Shown here: positions 1 through 6,283 of the stretch, piece after piece
Layout: each line of letters starts with the position of its first letter
How positions within the stretch are numbered: the first letter of the stretch is position 1
Assembly (NCBI GenBank): GCA_029986255.1
Contig: DALTYD010000036.1
Span: 1 to 9,129 of the forward strand
From: Methanocorpusculum sp.
Lineage (GTDB): Archaea > Halobacteriota > Methanomicrobia > Methanomicrobiales > Methanocorpusculaceae
Length of the DNA: 9,129 nucleotides
Direction: 5' to 3'
The notes under the pieces: model-generated
The model's input: only the letters and a program-made list of their open reading frames with translations
Told to the model about the DNA's origin: nothing
Databases searched by the model: none
Position numbers and translations under genes: made by a program

Positions 1-9
1 ACAAGATAT

Positions 10-19
10 CTATATATAG
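10..19 (+). promoter_or_regulatory. TATA box of the DHH nuclease operon
   Basis: CTATATATAG lies 27 nt before the ATG at 47. Archaeal transcription normally starts about 25 nt downstream of the TATA centre, which puts the start near position 40 and leaves a leader of only a few bases. This fits the absence of a Shine-Dalgarno sequence in front of the ATG (the bases there are attcaaa). The position is inferred from spacing alone. Confidence 0.5.
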
Positions 20-46
20 TTTGTTACTGCACAAAATATATTCAAA

Positions 47-1444
47 ATGGGGTTCATTGCGGATATTAGTAATGCAATTCGTATGATTAGAAATGCAGAC
101 TCTGTGACAGTGGTTTCGCACATTGATGCTGATGGTATCACGAGTGAGGCGATTATTGCTCAGGCCATCTCCAGACTAGGTATTCCTGTTACATCGGTTT
201 TTGTTCGACAGTTGGAACCGTTGACCATGCACCACATTCCAAATGATACCACCCTTAAGATATTCACAGATCTCGGTGCTGGTCAGCAGACTCTTATGGA
301 AGAATCTGGCCTATCTCCGGATGATGTTTTGATTCTTGATCACCATATTAATCAGCCTGCCCAGGGCGGGACGTCATATTGTCAAGTCAATTCCCAGTTT
401 TATGGTTCGGAGTATTCCAAGTGCTCTGCCGCAGGTGTTGCCTATTTGATTGCCCGAAAACTTGATAAGACTAATACTGATCTTTCAGAGCTTTCTGTGG
501 TCGGTAATGTCGGTGATATGATGGCGCGTGAAACCTGTGGACTTGTGGGAATTTCCAGATGGATCGCGGATGACGGGGTGGCAGCGGGTAGGGTTCGCAT
601 TACTAAGGGTCTTAACTGTTATGGTCTATCCACGCGCCCTCTCCATGTATGTCTTGCAAACAGTGATGATCCAATTCTCCCTGGAATTTCTGGAAACCAA
701 AAAGAGGCAGCTAATCTTTTGAATCGAATTGGAATCTATGAATCTCCCTCCACATGGAGGTTTTGGGAGGATTTATCTTTTGACGAGATGAAACTTCTCG
801 TAAGTGTTCTTGCGGAACAGATGATTGCAAATGGTGAGCCAACTGAGCGATTATTTGCAGAGTTATATTTTTTTCCTCATGAACTTGCACAATCTCCCCT
901 GCGGAATGCATCTGAATATGCGACAATGCTCAATGCCTGTGGACGATGGGCAAAACCGAAAATTGGAGAGGCTGTTTGTTTTGGTGATCGTGGTCAGAAG
1001 TACCGAGAGGCTGAACATATGCTACGTCATCATCGCTCAATTATCCGTGATCTTTGTGAGTACATCCACGACACTGGTGTGGTGGATGCTGGCAGTATCC
1101 AATGGATTCATACTGGAAGTTCTTATCCAGACACTATTGTTGGCATTGGTGCAGGGTTAGCTCTGTCAAAACTCGATCCGACAAAACCCATTATGGTCTT
1201 ATGCAATGTTGCTGATGACCCGGATGTGGTAAAAATTTCCATGCGAACTTATGAAAAAGTGCTCCAGCGCGGTATTGATCTCCAGTCAGTTCTGACAGTT
1301 GCTGCCGCAGAGTTTAGTGGTACTGGAGGTGGACATAATATTGCTGCGGGGGCATATATCCCTAAAGGATGTGAAGATGATTTCATCAGAAGAGTTAATG
1401 AGCTTGTTGCCTGTCAGTTTGCAGCGGGTCCGTCGCATTGCTGA
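47..1444 (+). CDS. recJ: DHH-family phosphoesterase, archaeal RecJ/GAN-like single-strand nuclease
   Basis: A 465-residue cytoplasmic nuclease of the DHH superfamily. All metal-binding motifs are intact: SHIDADG (24-30), the TDLG aspartate D75, DHH (98-100) and GNVGD (153-157). The C-terminal DHHA1 substrate-binding domain carries GTGGGH (425-430). The length matches archaeal RecJ homologues, some of which (GAN) bind GINS at the replication fork; others act on RNA or in repair. With every ligand present this copy should be catalytically active, unlike degenerate Cdc45-like relatives. The start is the ATG at 47, about 24 residues before the first motif. It has no Shine-Dalgarno but a TATA box at 10-19, so the mRNA is probably near-leaderless. 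The gene shares 47 nt with the following PUA gene and appears to head a translation-related operon. Replication versus RNA role cannot be decided here. Confidence 0.9.
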   Translation: MGFIADISNAIRMIRNADSVTVVSHIDADGITSEAIIAQAISRLGIPVTSVFVRQLEPLTMHHIPNDTTLKIFTDLGAGQQTLMEESGLSPDDVLILDHHINQPAQGGTSYCQVNSQFYGSEYSKCSAAGVAYLIARKLDKTNTDLSELSVVGNVGDMMARETCGLVGISRWIADDGVAAGRVRITKGLNCYGLSTRPLHVCLANSDDPILPGISGNQKEAANLLNRIGIYESPSTWRFWEDLSFDEMKLLVSVLAEQMIANGEPTERLFAELYFFPHELAQSPLRNASEYATMLNACGRWAKPKIGEAVCFGDRGQKYREAEHMLRHHRSIIRDLCEYIHDTGVVDAGSIQWIHTGSSYPDTIVGIGAGLALSKLDPTKPIMVLCNVADDPDVVKISMRTYEKVLQRGIDLQSVLTVAAAEFSGTGGGHNIAAGAYIPKGCEDDFIRRVNELVACQFAAGPSHC

Positions 1445-1871
1445 TTTTCAGTTTGGACGCGGTGCTGGAGAGGCGCTGTTTCCAGATGAAACAACGTTTT
1501 CCTACTCAAATACGAAACGTATCCGATATGCATCTCTTGGAAAAACTCGTCTTGTTACTGTGCGTGCGGGAGATGGTAGGTTAACACTTGGTTATCCTGC
1601 AGCAGAACGTCTGCATATATTTCTTACTGCCCCGAAAAATCGAGTAGTGGTGATGAATGATGCTGTACCGTTTATCCTGAGTGGAAAGAATGCAATGGCA
1701 AAACATGTGATTGCGAGTGATCCTAATATCATGGCAGGGGATGAAGTGTTCGTGGTTGATATAGATGATAATCTTCTTGCGACTGGTATGGCTGTTCTTG
1801 CGGGTACTGAGATGATCTGTTTCTCCTATGGTACAGCGGTGAAGGTTCGACAAGGAAAAAATATGATTTGA
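1398..1871 (+). CDS. PUA-domain protein resembling the C-terminal part of archaeosine tRNA-guanine transglycosylase
   Basis: A 157-residue protein. The N-terminal half (about 5-75) contains RRIADFQFGRGAGEALFPD, the pre-PUA signature I recognise from archaeal TGT C-termini. The C-terminal half (about 81-155: RVVV, AVPFILSGKNAMAKHV, then GDEVFVVD) is a PUA RNA-binding fold. There is no TGT catalytic domain, so it is a free-standing RNA-binding module, plausibly for tRNA. I chose the ATG at 1398 because purine-rich AGAAGAG precedes it and the signature then starts about ten residues in, as expected for a protein of roughly 155 residues. An in-frame ATG at 1377 would give 164 residues. The gene starts inside the recJ-like gene in another frame, which suggests translational coupling. 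The exact substrate is unknown. Confidence 0.8.
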   Translation: MSLLPVSLQRVRRIADFQFGRGAGEALFPDETTFSYSNTKRIRYASLGKTRLVTVRAGDGRLTLGYPAAERLHIFLTAPKNRVVVMNDAVPFILSGKNAMAKHVIASDPNIMAGDEVFVVDIDDNLLATGMAVLAGTEMICFSYGTAVKVRQGKNMI

Positions 1872-1879
1872 GCTCGATG

Positions 1880-1916
1880 GTCTTAAGACTTATTGCATTG
1901 AAACAATAATGAGGTG
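1880..1916 (+). promoter_or_regulatory. Palindrome, hairpin and Shine-Dalgarno in front of nac
   Basis: The short gap before nac holds three elements: a perfect 10-bp palindrome GTCTTAAGAC (1880-1889), an adjoining possible hairpin TTATTG (1890-1895)/CAATAA (1904-1909) with an 8-nt loop, and GAGGTG (1911-1916) 11 nt before the ATG at 1928. The hairpin ends directly before the ribosome-binding site, so it could affect access to it. The ribosome-binding site is convincing; the regulatory role of the repeats is inference. Confidence 0.4.
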
Positions 1917-1927
1917 CGATTTAAATT

Positions 1928-2269
1928 ATGATGCCTGGTATTAATCCAAAGCAAATGAAGGCTGCTATGAAGAAAATGGGCATGAAAATGGATGAATTAG
2001 AAAATGTTCTCAAGGTTGTTGTCTACACAGCTTCTGGAAATTATATCTTTGAGCCTGCTGAGGTTATCGGTATTACAATGCAGGGCCAGACGTCCTATCA
2101 GTTGTCTGGTACTCCTCGATTTGAACCTGCTCCGGTTGAAATTCCAGAGTCTGATATTGCATTAGTCGTATCTCAGACATCTGTATCTTCTGAGCAGGCA
2201 CGTGCAGCACTTAATGAGTGTAACGGTGATATTGCTGAAGCCATCCTAAAATTAACGGCAGTAGAATGA
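1928..2269 (+). CDS. nac: Archaeal nascent polypeptide-associated complex protein (NAC)
   Basis: A 113-residue archaeal NAC homologue. Archaeal NAC forms a homodimer that binds ribosomes near the exit tunnel and contacts emerging polypeptides. The order is diagnostic: a basic, methionine-rich N-terminus (MMPGINPKQMKAAMKKMG) that would contact the ribosome, a NAC beta-barrel core (about 25-65, with MQGQTSYQLSG at 51-61), and a C-terminal UBA domain (about 74-111, with SSEQARAALNECNGDIAEAI). The length is typical of the family. The start is the ATG at 1928, served by GAGGTG 11 nt upstream; the adjacent ATG at 1931 is an equal alternative. The stop overlaps the start of trmI in an ATGA, so the two are probably translationally coupled. 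Confidence 0.95.
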   Translation: MMPGINPKQMKAAMKKMGMKMDELENVLKVVVYTASGNYIFEPAEVIGITMQGQTSYQLSGTPRFEPAPVEIPESDIALVVSQTSVSSEQARAALNECNGDIAEAILKLTAVE

Positions 2270-3000
2270 TTGGTTCAAATAGGGTTATTATCCTTGGTTC
2301 TGGGCGTGAATACTACGTGCGCGCCGGTCAGGGAAAACTCTCGACTGATCTTGGAATGATCGATCTTGAAGATGTTGCAAAGCTTGATAGTGGAGATGTT
2401 GTTCTGACGCATCTGGGAATACCATTTATGGTGTTGATTCCTCGTGCTACAGATTTTTTTTCTCATGGAAAACGTACTGGAGCATCGATGATGCCGAAAG
2501 ATATTGGCGTTGTGATCGCATATACAGGAATGTCCCATCGGGATCGTGTTCTAGATGCTGGTACAGGTTCTGGAATTTCAGCGATATTCTTCGGTGGTGT
2601 TGCACATACCGTTGTAAGCTGCGAAATTCGTGAAAAATTCTCTCAGATTGCTTCTGAAAATATCAAAGAGGCTGGATTTTCAAATGTTGAGTGCCGTGTT
2701 TGTGATGTATTGGATGTCTCGGATGGGCCCTTTGATGTAGTACATCTTGATATGATGATTCAGCCACAGCATGTGGAACATGCATACAAGTTGCTTCGCA
2801 CAGGTGGTTATCTTGCAACTTACACACCATTTCTAGAGCAAACCTTCTGGGTGATGGATACTGCGCGGCACCTGTTCGGTGATAAATGCGTACAAACATT
2901 CGAGTGTACAGAACGCGAGCTGACGCGGAGTACTCGTGGAACGCGTCCATCGACAAAAGTATCTCATACTGGCTATATCACAATTGCACGTCGTCTCTAA
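2266..3000 (+). CDS. trmI: tRNA (adenine-N1)-methyltransferase TrmI, acting on position 57/58
   Basis: A 244-residue class I SAM methyltransferase. Archaeal TrmI methylates N1 of A57 and/or A58 in the tRNA T-loop and works as a tetramer. Visible features are an N-terminal beta domain (1-65), RTGASMMPKDIG (70-81), SAM motif I VLDAGTGSG (95-103), the acidic residue E120 (SCEIRE) that would bind the SAM ribose, CDVLD (146-150), the catalytic-strand aspartate in VHLDMM (159-164), and the C-terminal signature TRPSTKVSHTGYITIARR (226-243). After the aspartate, MM replaces the LP that I expect from most TrmI proteins (usually DLP). The gene starts in a 4-nt overlap with nac. It is the last gene of the plus-strand operon and is followed by U-tracts. 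Confidence 0.9.
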   Translation: MIGSNRVIILGSGREYYVRAGQGKLSTDLGMIDLEDVAKLDSGDVVLTHLGIPFMVLIPRATDFFSHGKRTGASMMPKDIGVVIAYTGMSHRDRVLDAGTGSGISAIFFGGVAHTVVSCEIREKFSQIASENIKEAGFSNVECRVCDVLDVSDGPFDVVHLDMMIQPQHVEHAYKLLRTGGYLATYTPFLEQTFWVMDTARHLFGDKCVQTFECTERELTRSTRGTRPSTKVSHTGYITIARRL

Positions 3001-3005
3001 CGATG

Positions 3006-3066
3006 TTTTTATGTTATGGTAGTACTATTTTTAGTCAAACTGTTTATATGTTTTTTGATAATTTTT
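3006..3066 (+). terminator. U-tract termination region after trmI
   Basis: T-runs lie at 3006-3010, 3028-3032, 3051-3056 and 3062-3066, just past the trmI stop. Serial U-tracts on the non-template strand are the usual intrinsic termination signal in euryarchaea. No stem is needed. Confidence 0.55.
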
Positions 3067-3091
3067 GGATAATATTTTATAAAACATTTGT

Positions 3092-3170
3092 TCTAATCCA
3101 CGTTGTTCAATGTTTTCTTTTTCAGATTGTCTGAATGGTTTTTCTCATGTTTATGGGGGTTTGGATTAGA
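3092..3170. repeat. Nested inverted repeat in the convergent gap
   Basis: TCTAATCCA (3092-3100) is matched exactly by its reverse complement TGGATTAGA (3162-3170), 61 nt apart. Between them sits a second perfect inverted repeat, TTCAGA/TCTGAA (3121-3135). The surrounding 239-nt gap between trmI and pelA has no credible ORF. It could be a structured 3' end, a small RNA or chance; a 9-bp match in AT-rich DNA is only modest evidence. Confidence 0.3.
3121..3143 (+). terminator. Short hairpin followed by a T-run
   Basis: TTCAGA-TTG-TCTGAA (3121-3135) can fold into a 6-bp stem with a 3-nt loop and is followed by TGG and then T5 (3139-3143). This resembles a stem-plus-U-tract terminator for rightward transcripts that read past the first U-tracts. 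Confidence 0.35.
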
Positions 3171-3204
3171 TAATTCCTCGGAATATCCATGCATATCATA
3201 TCTG

Positions 3205-3210
3205 AAAAAA
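3205..3210 (-). terminator. U-tract after pelA (minus strand)
   Basis: AAAAAA on the plus strand reads as TTTTTT on the minus strand, 30 nt past the pelA stop. It is a plausible terminator for the rqcH-pelA transcript, which converges on trmI. Confidence 0.4.
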
Positions 3211-3239
3211 TTAAAGAATGAGTTCTGAATTAGTTTTTT

Positions 3240-4280
3240 TTATCTCTCTCCTGCAATATTATATCTCAACAGTGCTGCAATTCCTCCAAGACCAAGTAGT
3301 CGTTTCCCAGGCTCAAATTCTGTTGATAACACCACTATTTTTGCGCAGGTTCTCTCTGCTTCTGTAATCAACTGTGAGATATAGCTTTTTTGAATCTCCT
3401 TATCTGCAACAACAATTGTTTCCACCGCACCATAGTAAGTTGCCTTCTTTACTTCTCTTTCACCGTATGCTACTGAACTATTCTCCTTAATTCTCAAAAA
3501 TATCTCGTCCATTATCTGCACCTCGCGAGAAAGCTGTAGATCCTCTGCAACTCGTTCAAGAACTCTGTTACCGATTGCTTCCTGCACAGCTCCATATCCC
3601 GTACGTCGTGTCTCCACAGGCAACATTCGTTCTGCTATCTCTGGCATCTTTGTCTTTGCAAACTTTACAAGGTCTTCCTTTACAAATCCTGGCCCTGCAA
3701 TTACAATTGGTCCTGTTACTAGTGCAAGTGCTTGTAACAATTCATCAAATAGACGATAACGTGAGTCAATATCCATTTTTTTTCCTCTTCCGCGTGTCAG
3801 TGTAACAACCTGTTCTGGTCCGTATTGACGGATACGATATAGCTCCGCCTCCCCATCCTCAATTGCAACAATATGTACTACTCCATGTGTTGATGATGCC
3901 ACCGCTCGGTTTAGCCGTTCTAGATCCACTGTTCTCCATTGTCGCACTACGGATATCTCATACCCTGGTTCAATATTCAGAGTGTGATGTAGTCCTTCAT
4001 CTGGTCCAAAAACAATCACTCCAAGCACTCGCAGGCGGGTTATTTCTGGCATAAATTCTACTTTCTTACATTTCACTCCTATACGCACAGGTTTTTTTTC
4101 CAGTTTTTCTGCCCGTAGTTTATCATTTGGACTATCCACTGTCCGTAGCGTCATTGCAAACACTGTATCCCCCATGGAAATAATATGTGATAAATGCCAT
4201 AGATCATCTAGACTCTCTGGTATCAACCTATACTCTCCAAATCCATCGGATTTCAGTGACTCTGTTGTTGTTACTTTCAT
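3240..4280 (-). CDS. pelA: Pelota (Dom34), ribosome rescue factor
   Basis: A 346-residue archaeal Pelota. With aEF1A it enters the empty A site of stalled ribosomes and with ABCE1 splits them. The order is the family's: an N-terminal Sm-like domain (1-125), a central eRF1-like domain (about 130-255, with the typical GPGFVKEDL at 196-204), and a C-terminal domain (about 256-346, with AYGEREVKKA at 271-280 and GAVETIVVAD at 284-293). There is no GGQ motif, which separates it from peptide-release factor aRF1. The length is normal. Its ATG overlaps the rqcH stop in an ATGA, and GGTGGAG lies just upstream (plus-strand 4283-4289), so coupled translation is likely. Its partner ABCE1 is encoded 2.7 kb away on the other strand. 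Confidence 0.95.
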   Translation of the reverse strand: MKVTTTESLKSDGFGEYRLIPESLDDLWHLSHIISMGDTVFAMTLRTVDSPNDKLRAEKLEKKPVRIGVKCKKVEFMPEITRLRVLGVIVFGPDEGLHHTLNIEPGYEISVVRQWRTVDLERLNRAVASSTHGVVHIVAIEDGEAELYRIRQYGPEQVVTLTRGRGKKMDIDSRYRLFDELLQALALVTGPIVIAGPGFVKEDLVKFAKTKMPEIAERMLPVETRRTGYGAVQEAIGNRVLERVAEDLQLSREVQIMDEIFLRIKENSSVAYGEREVKKATYYGAVETIVVADKEIQKSYISQLITEAERTCAKIVVLSTEFEPGKRLLGLGGIAALLRYNIAGER

Positions 4281-6181
4281 AACTCCACCAATTCAGACCC
4301 TCCAGGTGGCACAAATGCCACAATTGCATCTGTATGTAGAACAGATTTCATTATCTTTTGATTCGATTCAGGGAGAGCTTCTTTTAGATGCCTTAGGACT
4401 TTCTTTGCAACATCATTTCCTTCGAACATTCCTGGTCGCAGACGAACTGATGCTGTACAACGTGGCTCTATCGCTGATGGAGTTCCTCCAAGGATAGCAA
4501 AAATTGGTTCTGTTTGTACTCCTATTGCAATCTCTAGTGGTATGTTCCGGACGTATCTTCGCTCACCTCGAATCATAAATGAACCGTGTGCTATAAATTC
4601 GCCTGCTTCTGCGGTCTTACTCACTTGTGATGGAGAAGCAACAATTACATCACCCGTTGCTGCTCCTGTTCCCCACAATCGTGAATATGCCGCTGCAAAC
4701 TGTACTGCCTCTGATATCTTCTCTGTTCTCCCCTTTACTAAAACTACGGGTGCTCCGAATACATCTGCGTGCAGGAATGTGTCACCACCTTCCATATATC
4801 TCTTCACCAGTTCCTCATTCTGATCCGCATTTCTGCCACCGATAATCAGCACACCGTCTGATGTTTCCATCCATCGAAACCGATGGTACCATTTTGCTTT
4901 CCGTTTTCCTGAGATGCAGGATTTTTGTTTTATTGGGTGAACAACGGCACATTCCATTGCACGAAGTACTCCCTCCTTCTTCGTGCGGAATTTCTTTGCC
5001 AGCTGATAATACTGCCCTACATTTGCTTCAAGACTTTTATGTACGAAAATCGTTATCAGATGTTTCTCTCCAAAATCCAGAGTAATTGATGCATTTTCAG
5101 GATTCACTGATACAATTCGCTTTGCCGCATGAGTGTGTGCATCCTTTAGTACCTTAGCAATCTCTTGCCATGACATCCTTAATGATGCCTGCGCCAGTAC
5201 ATCAATCGTTTCCTGTACCTCACCATAATGTGTATAGATAATTTCAGAGATCTCCAAAGCTTCCGAAATTTTTCTTTCAAACTTAATCAGTGCCTCTTCT
5301 TGTTGTTTACGGATTCGTTCCTCCCGCGATAACTTTTTATTTTTCTCGGCCACTATCTTACTTATTGGTTGTGGAAACCAGGCTTCAAGAGCTGCTGAAA
5401 ACGTTGGAAAATGTTTTTTAGGTTCCCGCAAAACTGATGGAAGTGGGAATGCTCCCTTAGTATCTATTACTGCGTCTGCCTCCCACTTAACCCGTGCAAG
5501 ATATGCTATCATCGCTTCATATACTGGACGGAGTTGCGTTTCAGTTGCGAATTTTGCAGGTATCGTTTTCGACACCTTCGAAATGGCACATACCTCTTCT
5601 GATACAAGACCTCCAAGCTGCATCTTGGTTGCCAGTGCGCGTACGATATCTGTTTTGTCATCATTTATCTGTTCTGCAAATTCCTTATAGGATAAAAGAG
5701 AGGGATTTTGGCCATTCATAGAGTACAGAGCACCGTTCGTGATCTCTCGTTCTCGAAATTGTTTTTGTACAAGTGCATTTAAAATCACGTAATTATCGTC
5801 GGTGAGAATTAGGTTTCCCTCGTCGAACAGTTCAATGATCAGTCGAAATTCTTTTGGCCCCTTGCCGATGGAAATTATCATAACTCGTTCAATTGTTTTT
5901 TGATAAATTGCCAGAACCTTTCCCCCGTATAAATACTTACGTAGATACATTGCAAAACCAGACGGATTTTTTGGCGCTTCTGGAAGCGCGTTTACCAGGT
6001 GGGCTCGTTTCCCTTTTACAATATATAGATGATGTTCTGCCTTATTTTCACCGTTTAGGCGTATTCCAAACGTTGAATTATCGTATTGATATATTTTCCC
6101 AATCCAGAGTGGTAGATGGGAAGATAATTCCCGAATCATTGCTGTTACATCTACCCCGCTCATTCCCGCAAGTGTTGCCAT
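4277..6181 (-). CDS. rqcH: RqcH/NEMF/Tae2-family ribosome quality control factor (NFACT protein)
   Basis: A 634-residue NFACT protein. Members bind the 50S/60S subunit still holding peptidyl-tRNA after a stalled ribosome is split; bacterial RqcH and eukaryotic NEMF promote C-terminal tailing of the nascent chain. I see an NFACT-N domain (about 8-270, starting MSGVDVTAMIRELSSHLPLW, with NPSGFAMYLRKYL at 72-84), a charged helical coiled-coil region (about 275-345, KNKKLSREERIRKQQEEAL), and an NFACT-R domain (about 432-545, with RWMETSDGVLIIGGRNADQN at 436-455). The bacterial catalytic Asp-Arg pair appears as E98-R99. The eukaryotic NFACT-C extension is absent, as usual in archaea. The start is the ATG at 6181; an upstream TTG (6193) and an ATG at 6163 are alternatives. 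There is no clear Shine-Dalgarno. Confidence 0.92.
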   Translation of the reverse strand: MATLAGMSGVDVTAMIRELSSHLPLWIGKIYQYDNSTFGIRLNGENKAEHHLYIVKGKRAHLVNALPEAPKNPSGFAMYLRKYLYGGKVLAIYQKTIERVMIISIGKGPKEFRLIIELFDEGNLILTDDNYVILNALVQKQFREREITNGALYSMNGQNPSLLSYKEFAEQINDDKTDIVRALATKMQLGGLVSEEVCAISKVSKTIPAKFATETQLRPVYEAMIAYLARVKWEADAVIDTKGAFPLPSVLREPKKHFPTFSAALEAWFPQPISKIVAEKNKKLSREERIRKQQEEALIKFERKISEALEISEIIYTHYGEVQETIDVLAQASLRMSWQEIAKVLKDAHTHAAKRIVSVNPENASITLDFGEKHLITIFVHKSLEANVGQYYQLAKKFRTKKEGVLRAMECAVVHPIKQKSCISGKRKAKWYHRFRWMETSDGVLIIGGRNADQNEELVKRYMEGGDTFLHADVFGAPVVLVKGRTEKISEAVQFAAAYSRLWGTGAATGDVIVASPSQVSKTAEAGEFIAHGSFMIRGERRYVRNIPLEIAIGVQTEPIFAILGGTPSAIEPRCTASVRLRPGMFEGNDVAKKVLRHLKEALPESNQKIMKSVLHTDAIVAFVPPGGSELVEL

Positions 6182-6215
6182 TGATAATACCAAGAATAGA
6201 TAAGACCTGAGAACT

Positions 6216-6227
6216 AAAAAAATAAAG
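6216..6227 (-). promoter_or_regulatory. TATA-like box for rqcH-pelA
   Basis: On the minus strand this reads CTTTATTTTTTT, about 40 nt before the rqcH ATG at 6181. A start about 25 nt downstream would fall near 6196, giving a leader of roughly 15 nt without a Shine-Dalgarno. The placement is inferred from spacing. Confidence 0.4.
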
Positions 6228-6235
6228 CATCTATA

Positions 6236-6251
6236 CCGCAGCCCCCTGCGG
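6236..6251. promoter_or_regulatory. GC-rich palindrome in the divergent promoter region
   Basis: CCGCAG-CCCC-CTGCGG is a perfect 6-bp inverted repeat with a 4-nt spacer. It lies between the candidate TATA elements of rqcH (6216-6227) and of the Fe-S/membrane gene (6261-6268). Its GC content stands out from the AT-rich surroundings. It could be an operator shared by both transcripts or an RNA hairpin in a 5' leader. Confidence 0.4.
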
Positions 6252-6260
6252 CAAAAGGTC

Positions 6261-6268
6261 TTTATCTA
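6261..6268 (+). promoter_or_regulatory. TATA-like box for the Fe-S/membrane gene and ABCE1
   Basis: TTTATCTA lies 16 nt before the ATG at 6284. If used, transcription would begin almost at the ATG and the mRNA would be leaderless. GGAG at 6270-6273, 10 nt before the ATG, argues instead for a start farther upstream, possibly from the A/T-rich tract at 6216-6226. I cannot choose between these. Confidence 0.3.
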
Positions 6269-6283
6269 TGGAGAATACTAGAT

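Noticed and set aside
825..1160. 111-codon ORF in a second frame inside the DHH nuclease gene
   Set aside because: It is fully contained in a gene with intact motifs, has low-complexity composition and resembles no family.
3001..3239. tRNA, C/D-box or H/ACA RNA in the convergent gap
   Set aside because: I found no cloverleaf, no clear C/D box pair and no convincing H/ACA hairpin with its ACA tail.
3240..4280. Peptide chain release factor aRF1 instead of Pelota
   Set aside because: There is no GGQ motif, and the N-terminal Sm-like domain and GPGF motif are those of Pelota.
4174..4497. Plus-strand ORF of 107 codons opposite pelA and rqcH
   Set aside because: It lies wholly antisense to two well-recognised genes and shows no domain; it is a shadow frame. 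The other open frames opposite rqcH (for example 5893-6210) are the same.
6182..6193. Upstream TTG start adding four residues to RqcH
   Set aside because: The ATG at 6181 is nearer the conserved MSGVDV start, a better start codon, and leaves room for the inferred promoter. The TTG has no ribosome-binding site.
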